Positions 1 to 5,257 of a stretch of DNA of 5,257 nucleotides are shown here, piece by piece. Under the pieces are notes generated by a model. That model did not search any database. It saw only the letters and a list, made by a program, of their open reading frames with translations, and was not told where the DNA came from. The DNA is from DATDVH01 sp035290045. GTDB taxonomy: Bacteria > Patescibacteriota > Microgenomatia > UBA1406 > HO2-37-13b. The DNA lies in NCBI GenBank assembly GCA_035290045.1, contig DATDVH010000058.1:1-5257 (forward strand), in the 5' to 3' direction. The translations under genes and the position numbers were made by a program. Positions within the stretch are counted from its first letter, which is position 1. Each line of letters opens with the position of its first letter.

Positions 1-73
1 ACCTCCTTTCTGCTTCACGGCTTAAAGAGTATCCTTTCAGTTCTGGACACGGAATGATTTTGTATGCTCGCAT
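1..73 (-). CDS. possible N-terminal start of an unidentified protein, partial at window edge
   Basis: Tentative. On the minus strand an ATG at 73-71 opens a frame that runs without a stop to the window edge (24 codons). The protein begins MRAYKIIPCPELKGY and continues with LSREAERR. In the same frame there is an upstream ATG at 100-98 and a TAG at 136-134. A perfect TATAAT lies nine bases before the ATG at 73 with no Shine-Dalgarno, the same arrangement as the two other leaderless-looking genes here, which is why I chose this start. The LSxEAxRR pattern recalls the helix-turn-helix start of integrase-type transposases; that is a weak resemblance, not an identification. Competing readings: bases 1-11 could be the end of a 16S rRNA gene; AAAGGAGGT (minus strand, 9-1) could be the ribosome site of a gene starting just outside; or a plus-strand frame 3-137 could be a gene's C-terminus. 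Confidence 0.33.
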   Translation of the reverse strand, partial: MRAYKIIPCPELKGYSLSREAERR

Positions 74-82
74 AGACGAGCC

Positions 83-88
83 ATTATA
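83..88 (-). promoter_or_regulatory. candidate -10 box (TATAAT) for the left-edge minus-strand gene
   Basis: The minus strand reads a perfect consensus TATAAT here. The expected start of transcription, about seven bases on, nearly coincides with the ATG at 73. The -35 position is weak (TACAAA or TTACAA at 17-18 bp spacing), but it falls inside a perfect inverted repeat at 99-118 that could bind a regulator. If the gene instead starts outside the window, the AAAGGAGGT at 9-1 would be its ribosome site and this promoter would give a leader of about 75 bases. Confidence 0.35.
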
Positions 89-98
89 TGATCCTTTC

Positions 99-118
99 AT
101 ACAGTTTTGTAACTGTAT
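99..118. repeat. perfect inverted repeat, 8-bp arms around 4 bases; operator or hairpin
   Basis: ATACAGTT and AACTGTAT flank the centre TTGT with no mismatch. As DNA it is a 20-bp dyad covering the -35 position of the minus-strand TATAAT, a typical place for a repressor site. As RNA it would fold into an 8-bp hairpin, but no U-tract follows directly; the T8 run at 144-151 is 25 bases away, so it is not a good terminator by itself. A second, shorter dyad (GCTCG/CGAGC, 66-81) lies nearby. The half-site order (ACAG...CTGT) is the reverse of the E. coli LexA box, so LexA is not indicated. Confidence 0.4.
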
Positions 119-211
119 CGGATCTATCGGGTCCTAGACAAACTTTTTTTTGAGCAGATTCCGTCGCTCAATTTAATACAAGTCAACCTATTATTTTTAC
201 TTATTATATCG

Positions 212-217
212 TATACT
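212..217 (+). promoter_or_regulatory. -10 box TATACT for the clp-like gene, implying a leaderless mRNA
   Basis: TATACT ends six bases before the ATG at 224, with only T residues between. Transcription would start about seven bases after the box, on or next to the start codon. No Shine-Dalgarno is present upstream of the ATG. The -35 region is T/A-rich (TATTAT at 17 bp spacing) without a good consensus match. The same TATACT hexamer precedes the gene at 3699 in a similar position, which supports it. Confidence 0.5.
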
Positions 218-223
218 TTTTTT

Positions 224-2506
224 ATGAATGAGCAAAAAGAAGATTTTGTCGGATTTTTCAGAAAAAAAAGTCATTATTTTTTTACCGGAGTTTTTAATAT
301 CTTTATATTTTTCCCCTACTATTTTTCAGTCATCCAGTTAGTTAAAACACTTTTTTATCCATGGAAAAAATTAGTCACGGTAAAAAAACGCGCGGGATTT
401 TCTTTTGAGGAATGGGCGGGAAGAATTAGTTTTAACGTGATTTCATCAGGTATAGGAGTGGTGATGCGAGGGATTGTCTTATTTATATATATAATTGTAG
501 AGATGGTGTATGTTTTGAGTCTTCCGTTTATCGTCGTGTTTTTTTTAGTTTTTACTCCCTTTGGTTATGTATTACATTCTCTCAAAAAACCAGACTTTGA
601 AAAAAAAGAATTTCTCAAAACTGATTTTATCAAAAAGCGGCTTTTATCGCAGGAAAATAGACAAATTGTTGAAAAATGGTTTGAGACATATTATACGACT
701 TATATTCACCGACCCCCGTGGTGGACACTCACGTCGCTTTTCTCAATTCCACCTCTTGGACGCGATTGGAGTATGGGATATACTCCCACAGTAGATCAGT
801 ATTCAGAAGAACTCACCAAACCAAAAAGACATTTTAAGGATTTGGTAGATCGCGAGAAGGAGATACGTCATCTGACTCTGGCGCTTTCAAAATCTGAGGA
901 AGCGAATGTGATTGTGGTAGGAGATGAAGGAGTGGGTAAACACACGATTATAGAGGGTTTGGCAAAGCGTATATATGAGGGCAAAGTCAGTCCTCTCTTG
1001 GCATATAAACGTATTCTTAAGATAGATATAGAGCAGATCATCAGTCAGTCGGTTGATACCTCTCAAAAAGAGGCGCTCTTGAAAAGTATTTTTCAGGAAG
1101 CTCAGGCGGCTGGGAATATCATCATTTGTATAGATAATTTTGATAAATATATATCAGGTGTATCTTCAGATCGCATTGATTTGACGACGACTATCGCATC
1201 TTATGCGCGATCTAGGAAAATACAGTTTATCGCGATCACGACGCCCTTTTTCTATCAAAAATTTGTTATGTCCAACGATACTATTCATCGTCTTTTTGAG
1301 AAAATAGACGTCTATGAGATCAGTGTTGCTGAGGCGATGGAGGTTTTGATAAAAACGGCTATTGATATGGAGCTCCATTTCCAATTGATCATTCCGTATG
1401 AGACAATCAAAGAAACCATTGAAAAAAGCAATTTTTACATAACGACTATCCCCTTTCCTGAAAAAGCATTATCACTTCTTGATGAGTCATGCGTCTATTT
1501 TAAGAGCATTCAGAAAAGAGAAAAGACTTCAGAAAAAGGGAGCGTGAGAATTACCCCAGATATCATAGATACAGTACTGACTAAAAAAACCCATATTCCG
1601 ATTACGCTGGATACGCAATTTAAGGAGAAACTACTGAAGATTGAAGTAGTGCTTGGAGAACATATTATCGCACAGAGAGAGTCTATAGCACAACTTTCCT
1701 CAACCTTGAGAAAGTCTTTTACTCTTGCGTCATCAAGAAAAAAACCTCTTGCAAGTTTTCTCTTTTTGGGTCCGACAGGCGTCGGTAAAACAGAAACGGC
1801 AAAAACCTTGAGTAAAGTATTTTTTGGATCAACTGGCTATTTGATCAGATTGGATATGTCTTTTTATCAATCAATCACTGATATTCCCGCACTCATTGGA
1901 TCTATGCAGACAGGTAATCCTGGTATATTGACTATGGCAGTGCGAGAAAGACCTTATGGCGTGTTACTTTTGGACGAGATTGAGAAGGCGCATGTTGATT
2001 TGATAAATATTTTTTTGACCGTGCTTGATGAAGGATATTTCATTGATGGGTATGGTAAACGGGTAGATTGTAAAAATCTCATGGTGATCGCAACATCTAA
2101 CGCCGGAGCTGATGTTATTTTCCAGCAAAACACGGTAGGATATAAAGCACAAAATACTGCACTTCTTCAAAAAGAACTTATCAATCATTTAGTTAGCGCG
2201 CGGATTTTCACACCAGAGTTTCTCAACCGTTTTGATGGGGTGATTGTATATCATACGTTGCAGAAAGAGGCATTATTACTGCTTGCAAAAAAGATGCTTG
2301 ACAGTATTGGTCGTGATATGTATCGTATGCATGGTATTGCTTTACGTATCACCGAGGAATTTATGCATGATTTGATTGATAAAGGATATGATCAACAATT
2401 TGGAGCGCGTCATATGGCGCGGGTGATCAGAGATGAAGTGGAAGATAAAGTGGCACAGATGATTTTGTCAAACAAGGTGGTGAAAGGAGGAACGGTGACG
2501 TTTTAA
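224..2506 (+). CDS. membrane-anchored ClpA/ClpC/ClpB-type AAA+ ATPase with degenerate first ATPase domain
   Basis: This is a double-AAA+ Hsp100 protein of 760 aa. Instead of the Clp N-domain it starts with hydrophobic segments (about 18-40 and 75-118, likely two or three membrane passes), so both ATPase domains should face the cytoplasm. D1 (about 200-455): Walker A GDEGVGKHT (233-241); Walker B is IDN (303-305), where the family has IDE, so the catalytic Glu is Asn; the KYRG pore loop is absent (QSVDTSQ, 275-281). No long middle domain. D2 (about 465-760): Walker A GPTGVGKT (516-523), Walker B LLLDEIEKAH (581-590), sensor 1 TSN (624-626), arginine finger in FLNRFD (R669), sensor 2 GAR (727-729). 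The D2 GYVG pore loop is replaced by MQTGNPG (561-567). VGY (638-640) aligns with the IGL/IGF loop by which ClpA and ClpX contact ClpP. Role inferred: membrane-tethered remodelling, or delivery to ClpP; substrate unknown. Confidence 0.93.
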   Translation: MNEQKEDFVGFFRKKSHYFFTGVFNIFIFFPYYFSVIQLVKTLFYPWKKLVTVKKRAGFSFEEWAGRISFNVISSGIGVVMRGIVLFIYIIVEMVYVLSLPFIVVFFLVFTPFGYVLHSLKKPDFEKKEFLKTDFIKKRLLSQENRQIVEKWFETYYTTYIHRPPWWTLTSLFSIPPLGRDWSMGYTPTVDQYSEELTKPKRHFKDLVDREKEIRHLTLALSKSEEANVIVVGDEGVGKHTIIEGLAKRIYEGKVSPLLAYKRILKIDIEQIISQSVDTSQKEALLKSIFQEAQAAGNIIICIDNFDKYISGVSSDRIDLTTTIASYARSRKIQFIAITTPFFYQKFVMSNDTIHRLFEKIDVYEISVAEAMEVLIKTAIDMELHFQLIIPYETIKETIEKSNFYITTIPFPEKALSLLDESCVYFKSIQKREKTSEKGSVRITPDIIDTVLTKKTHIPITLDTQFKEKLLKIEVVLGEHIIAQRESIAQLSSTLRKSFTLASSRKKPLASFLFLGPTGVGKTETAKTLSKVFFGSTGYLIRLDMSFYQSITDIPALIGSMQTGNPGILTMAVRERPYGVLLLDEIEKAHVDLINIFLTVLDEGYFIDGYGKRVDCKNLMVIATSNAGADVIFQQNTVGYKAQNTALLQKELINHLVSARIFTPEFLNRFDGVIVYHTLQKEALLLLAKKMLDSIGRDMYRMHGIALRITEEFMHDLIDKGYDQQFGARHMARVIRDEVEDKVAQMILSNKVVKGGTVTF

Positions 2507-2519
2507 TTTATGATTTTTT

Positions 2520-3653
2520 ATGTTAAAAATCTATTTTACTGCATCAATGACTTCAGGAGGAGGTTTGGAGGAAAATTACCGACATATCATAGCATGTTTA
2601 GAAAAAAGCGGTATTATGCTTATTTCAGGACAACAAATTATTGATCAAAGACTTTCAGCGCAAGAGGCCCAGCTTTCAAGCGGACAGATTTTCAAACGAG
2701 AACGAAAACGTATAGATGAAGCTGATGTGGTGATCAGTGAAGTGACTATCCCCTCAACTGGGGTAGGAGGTGAGATTGTCTATGCGTTAACTCAAAAAAA
2801 ACCAGTACTTGCTTTGGTCTTTAAGGAAAATGAAGATAAGATATCTCCAATGGTTGAGGGCAATCCTTCAGAAAATCTATTTTTGGAACATTATAATTTT
2901 GACAATCTTCATATTATCCTGAAGCATTTTATTACTCATATGCGTAGGGTGCGCAATAGAAAGGGAAAGTTAATCGTGATTGATGGAGCTGATGGTTCGG
3001 GAAAGACGACACAAGCCACTCTTTTAGTTGATTTTCTTAAAGAGAAAAAAATACCTGTGAAATATTTTGATTTTCCTCGTTATTATACTTCCTTTCATGG
3101 AAAGACAATCGCACAATTTTTAAGAGGCGAATTCGGACAGCTTAATACAATATCCCCCTATCTTATATCTTTGGCATATGCGCTTGATCGTGCGTCTGTG
3201 AAGGAAGAAATGGATGAGTTTTTGGAAAAGGGAGGAGTGATTGTATGCAATAGATATGCCACATCAACTATGGCTCATCAGACAGCACGTTTGAAAAATG
3301 AAAAAGAAAAAAGCATTTTTCTCAAATGGATTTATGAATTAGAATATAAAATACATAAGATTCCAAAAGAAGATATAGTCATTTATCTCACCGTTCCATG
3401 GAAAATTGGAACACGGTTAATTAGTAAAAAAGAAAAAAGAAACTATTTACAGGGGAATGTCGTTGATATTGCAGAACGTGATGAGAGGCATCGTATTGAA
3501 TCAGAAAAAATGTATCAATGGCTTGCGCGAAAATATAATCATTGGATAACTATTGAATGCGTCGCACACGAAAAAATGCTTTCTCCCCAAAAAATACATA
3601 CAAAAATTGTCAACAGGGTAAAAAATATGTTTCTGATATGTGATGAGATATAA
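2520..3653 (+). CDS. DNPH1/nucleoside 2-deoxyribosyltransferase-like domain fused to thymidylate kinase
   Basis: A two-domain protein of 377 aa. Residues 1-140 match the deoxyribosyltransferase/DNPH1 (RCL) fold: KIYFTASM with Tyr5, DEADVV (66-71), and TIPSTGVGGE (77-86 region) with the likely nucleophile Glu85. Ser79 and Ser109 (ISPM) align with the phosphate-binding serines of mammalian DNPH1, so hydrolysis of deoxynucleoside 5'-monophosphates is a better guess than base exchange. Residues 149-370 are a full-length dTMP kinase: P-loop GADGSGKTTQ (156-165), FPRY (185-188), NRY at 244-246 in place of the usual DRY, and a basic LID segment around 302-325. Together it would remove unwanted dNMPs and make dTDP. 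It starts 13 bases after clp with no Shine-Dalgarno close by (AAAGGAGG lies about 30 bases upstream, inside clp), so reinitiation after clp is likely. This start leaves the first beta-strand intact. Confidence 0.9.
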   Translation: MLKIYFTASMTSGGGLEENYRHIIACLEKSGIMLISGQQIIDQRLSAQEAQLSSGQIFKRERKRIDEADVVISEVTIPSTGVGGEIVYALTQKKPVLALVFKENEDKISPMVEGNPSENLFLEHYNFDNLHIILKHFITHMRRVRNRKGKLIVIDGADGSGKTTQATLLVDFLKEKKIPVKYFDFPRYYTSFHGKTIAQFLRGEFGQLNTISPYLISLAYALDRASVKEEMDEFLEKGGVIVCNRYATSTMAHQTARLKNEKEKSIFLKWIYELEYKIHKIPKEDIVIYLTVPWKIGTRLISKKEKRNYLQGNVVDIAERDERHRIESEKMYQWLARKYNHWITIECVAHEKMLSPQKIHTKIVNRVKNMFLICDEI

Positions 3654-3660
3654 ACCGTAT

Positions 3661-3687
3661 TTGACTTTTTTTATTCTATGTTATACT
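3661..3687 (+). promoter_or_regulatory. promoter TTGACT / extended -10 TGTTATACT before the Ig-like gene
   Basis: TTGACT (3661-3666) is a 5/6 match to the -35 consensus. TATACT (3682-3687) carries the extended -10 TG one base upstream (3679-3680). The spacer is short at 15 bp, which the extended -10 could offset. Transcription should start near 3694-3695, four or five bases before the ATG at 3699, with no ribosome site between, so the message would be leaderless or nearly so. It probably also drives galU, which overlaps the first gene. Confidence 0.62.
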
Positions 3688-3698
3688 TTATGTGAATT

Positions 3699-4127
3699 AT
3701 GGACAAAAAATTTGTATTTTTGATTGGCGTATTTTTTGTGCTATTTGGTCTTTTTATATCGCTTATTCTTTTTGAAAAACCATTAGTAAGACTCACTCGA
3801 GCAAAGCTTGATCAACCATCAGCTGAAAAATCAATCATATTTGCATGGCCATTGAAAGTGGTTGCAGATAGTCGGAGTGAAAGTGTGATTACTGTTTTTG
3901 CTCGTAACGAGAATAGCGATGAATTATCCAATAGAACTATTACCCTCGCTTCCTCAATAGGACAATTAGTTGAGTCGACAGCAGTGACAGATAAACTTGG
4001 GAAGGCAGAGTTTAGAATACGATCATCTACGATTGGTCTCGCAGATCTTAAGGCGGTTATAGACAATACAACTCCAGTAAATCAGACAGTAGTTATAGAA
4101 TTTATTTCCTCAGAAAAGGGGCAATGA
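3699..4127 (+). CDS. single-pass membrane protein with one bacterial Ig-like (Big_1-type) domain
   Basis: A small protein of 142 aa. MDKK is followed by a hydrophobic segment (about 5-25) that is either a signal anchor or an uncleaved signal peptide; I see no lipobox cysteine. The rest (about 50-135) should lie outside the cytoplasmic membrane. It has the pattern of invasin/intimin-type Big_1 domains: ADSRSESVITVFARN (56-70) at the first strands, a central TLASSIGQL (82-90), then VTDKLGKAEFRI (96-107), which matches the family's TD.nG.A...l signature, and a closing strand VVIEF (131-135). Such domains are structural or adhesive units with no catalysis. Here there is only one copy and no visible cell-wall anchor. 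The gene has its own promoter and overlaps galU by four bases, which suggests an envelope role. The partner and exact function are unknown. Confidence 0.72.
   Translation: MDKKFVFLIGVFFVLFGLFISLILFEKPLVRLTRAKLDQPSAEKSIIFAWPLKVVADSRSESVITVFARNENSDELSNRTITLASSIGQLVESTAVTDKLGKAEFRIRSSTIGLADLKAVIDNTTPVNQTVVIEFISSEKGQ
4114..4127 (+). promoter_or_regulatory. ribosome site and ATGA start/stop overlap coupling galU to the upstream gene
   Basis: AAAAGGGG at 4114-4121 lies two to four bases before the galU ATG (4124), closer than the usual spacing. The ATG shares bases with the TGA that ends the Ig-like gene. The terminating ribosome would therefore be placed directly at the galU start. Confidence 0.55.
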
Positions 4128-4999
4128 CCAAAATAAAAAAGGCAATTATTCCAGCCGCGGGGTTTGGTACACGGTTTCTCCCACAGACCAAGGCAATGCC
4201 GAAGGAGATGCTTCCTGTCGTAGATAAGCCAGTTATTCAATATGTGGTTGAGGATGCGATTGCCGCAGGAATTGAAGATATTATCATTGTTACTGGCTGG
4301 AGCAAGCGAGCGATTGAAGATCATTTTGATAGTCCCAACGCAGAACTAGTGCGTAATCTTGAACAAGGGAAGAAATTACAGATGCTTGATGAGATCAGAG
4401 CTATCTCTAACCTTGCTAATTTTATTTATGTCAGACAAAAAGGCCCGTATGGTAATGCAACGCCCATCAAATCAGCCCAACATATCGTTGAAAATGAACC
4501 ATTTCTTGTGCTGTGGGGTGATGATTTTGTGTGGGCTAAACCCTCACGGGCAAAACAATTAGTAGACGCATACGAAAAATACCAAGCAACCATACTGTGC
4601 GGTATTCGTACTGATAAAAAAGAAGATGCTGATCGTTATGGATTTATTAAAGGCACAGAATTGGGCGGAGGAATCTGGAAAGTGGATGGACTCATTGAAA
4701 AACCCGGTGTTGAAAAGAAACCATCAGAGCTTGCTATTGTTTCCGGGTATGTGCTGACGCCAGATATATTCCCCATCTTAAAAAGCCAAAAACCCGGTCG
4801 CGGTGGCGAATATTATCTTCCTGAAGCAATTGATCTATTGGCAAAAAAACATCCGGTCTATGCGGTGGAGATCCAAAATGGCAAATATTATGATACAGGT
4901 AATAAATTAGAATATATGAAAACTGTCGTTGAGTTTGCGCTTACTCATAAAGAGATCAATGGAAACTTTCGTGAGTTTTTAAGGGGGTTGAAAATCTGA
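4124..4999 (+). CDS. galU: UTP-glucose-1-phosphate uridylyltransferase (GalU family)
   Basis: Makes UDP-glucose from UTP and glucose 1-phosphate in the cytoplasm, supplying surface glycan and nucleotide-sugar pathways. The 291 aa length is normal. The nucleotide-binding start AAGFGTRFLPQTKAMPKEML (11-30) is canonical, as are WGDD (131-134), IEKP (191-194), SGYVLTPDIF (207-216) and YYDTGNKLEYMK (255-266). Two motifs differ from the E. coli type: PLGLGHA is PYGNATP (108-114) and the segment usually reading EIQLTDAI is EYYLPEAI (229-236). The family is clear, but another sugar-1-phosphate or nucleotide cannot be excluded. The ATG overlaps the preceding stop as ATGA, implying translational coupling; a purine run AAAAGGGG (4114-4121) sits very close to the start. 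The gene ends two bases short of the convergent toxin gene. Confidence 0.92.
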   Translation: MTKIKKAIIPAAGFGTRFLPQTKAMPKEMLPVVDKPVIQYVVEDAIAAGIEDIIIVTGWSKRAIEDHFDSPNAELVRNLEQGKKLQMLDEIRAISNLANFIYVRQKGPYGNATPIKSAQHIVENEPFLVLWGDDFVWAKPSRAKQLVDAYEKYQATILCGIRTDKKEDADRYGFIKGTELGGGIWKVDGLIEKPGVEKKPSELAIVSGYVLTPDIFPILKSQKPGRGGEYYLPEAIDLLAKKHPVYAVEIQNGKYYDTGNKLEYMKTVVEFALTHKEINGNFREFLRGLKI

Positions 5000-5001
5000 T
5001 T

Positions 5002-5257
5002 TCAAGTAACATATTTAGAGACAATATGTTCAAAATATTGTTTTACTATATCTTTAGATGGTAAAGTTTCATTTTCAACAGGAGTGATCTCAAAGCTTAA
5101 AAGGTCATCAAAATACACGAGCTGTTGAAGAAATAATTTGGAGTTGAAAAGTCCCTGATACATTTTTTCAGCAGCAATAACAATCTCCGATAGTGATATA
5201 TATTTATTCTTGAGAATAGTATAAAGATCAAAATAATCTCTATATTCTCCTCGTCTG
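5002..5257 (-). CDS. AbiEii/AbiGii-type nucleotidyltransferase toxin, C-terminal part (gene continues past the right edge)
   Basis: On the minus strand one frame is open from the right edge to a TGA at 5004-5002 (84 residues). The minus-strand stops in this stretch fall almost entirely in one other frame, a mark of real coding. The visible part begins RRGEYRDYFDLYTILKN and continues with KMYQGLFNSKLFLQQLVYFD. The RxRDxxDLYxLL-like start followed by a KxFLxQLxYFDD stretch is the C-terminal pattern of the AbiEii/AbiGii (DUF1814) family. These proteins are nucleotidyltransferases that act as toxins of type IV abortive-infection systems, usually with an AbiEi transcriptional-regulator antitoxin encoded just upstream. 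That partner and the catalytic N-terminal GSxxL...R motif would lie right of the window, so activity cannot be judged. The gene is convergent with galU and two bases from it. Confidence 0.75.
   Translation of the reverse strand, partial: RRGEYRDYFDLYTILKNKYISLSEIVIAAEKMYQGLFNSKLFLQQLVYFDDLLSFEITPVENETLPSKDIVKQYFEHIVSKYVT
5021..5044 (+). terminator. weak AT-rich hairpin with T-run, possible galU terminator inside the toxin gene
   Basis: ACAATAT (5021-5027) pairs with ATATTGT (5035-5041) around a seven-base loop, followed by more T residues to 5044. It stands 21 bases after the galU stop. The stem has only one G-C pair and the T-run is short, so termination would be inefficient. It also lies within the end of the convergent toxin gene, so the sequence serves two purposes if real. 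Confidence 0.3.

Noticed and set aside
3..137. Plus-strand open frame ending in TAG at 135-137, possibly a C-terminus
   Set aside because: It is open for 44 codons and contains YPFSSGHGM and EPLYDPF, but it matches no family I know. The minus-strand frame over the same bases is equally open and has a promoter-like TATAAT. I kept it only as an alternative reading of the left edge.
144..171. T8 run (144-151) and TTGAGC/GCTCAA hairpin (150-171) as a terminator
   Set aside because: The stem nearest upstream of the T-run (GGATC/GGTCC, 120-134) is five pairs with a G-U and is nine bases away. The 6-bp hairpin after it has a 10-base loop and is followed by TTTAAT only.
561..794. Overlapping open frames inside clp (561-794 plus; 1166-1384 and 1964-2188 minus)
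   Set aside because: They are shadows of the strongly supported ATPase frame, with no family motifs.
2483..2490. AAAGGAGG as the ribosome site of the DNPH1-TMK gene
   Set aside because: It is about 30 bases before the ATG at 2520, too far for direct use. The nearer ATG at 2510 opens a frame that meets a stop soon after.
2520..2939. Calling the N-terminal domain a plain nucleoside 2-deoxyribosyltransferase
   Set aside because: The serines at 79 and 109 align with the phosphate-binding residues of DNPH1, which favours a nucleoside 5'-monophosphate substrate. The fold family is shared, so I give the name only as the superfamily.
3812..4562. Open frames antisense to or out of frame with the Ig-like and galU genes (3812-4066 minus, 4082-4324 minus, 4359-4562 plus)
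   Set aside because: They overlap clear genes, have no recognisable motifs and no convincing ribosome sites.
1..5257. CRISPR arrays, tRNA genes and insertion-sequence ends
   Set aside because: I saw no regularly spaced repeats, no cloverleaf-like sequence and no terminal inverted repeats with target duplications. Only the left edge hints at a possible transposase.

Overview
The window is an AT-rich bacterial fragment with four complete plus-strand genes packed tightly together. A fifth gene enters on the minus strand from the right edge, and there is a tentative minus-strand gene start at the left edge. TGA acts as a stop (galU, the Ig-like gene and the right-edge gene all end on it) and no gene needs an internal TGA, so the UGA-glycine lineages (Gracilibacteria, Absconditabacteria) are disfavoured. 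The compact layout, the variant GalU and the unusual fused and membrane-anchored proteins suggest a Patescibacteria (CPR)-like genome. That placement is inference; no marker gene is present.

Left edge (1-223): no certain gene. The minus strand shows a perfect TATAAT (83-88), then an open frame beginning at ATG 73 and running off the edge. A 20-bp perfect inverted repeat (99-118) covers the matching -35 position. The first 11 bases also equal the 3' end of 16S rRNA (anti-Shine-Dalgarno), so the identity of this edge is open. A TATACT box six bases before the clp ATG suggests a leaderless transcript.

Centre (224-3653): first a membrane-anchored, two-AAA+ Clp/Hsp100-type ATPase (760 aa). Its N-terminal substrate domain is replaced by transmembrane segments, its first ATPase domain is degenerate, and both pore loops lack the usual aromatic residue. 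Thirteen bases later comes a fusion of a DNPH1/nucleoside 2-deoxyribosyltransferase-like domain with a thymidylate kinase. This would combine removal of abnormal deoxynucleotides with dTMP phosphorylation.

Right part (3661-4999): a good extended -10 promoter drives a second probably leaderless gene, a small single-pass membrane protein with one bacterial Ig-like (Big_1-type) domain. It overlaps by ATGA with a UTP-glucose-1-phosphate uridylyltransferase (galU) of variant sequence. Together these point to cell-surface or envelope glycan work, by inference.

Right edge (5002-5257, minus): the C-terminal 84 residues of an AbiEii/AbiGii-type nucleotidyltransferase toxin, convergent with galU and only two bases from it. 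This gene continues beyond the window.
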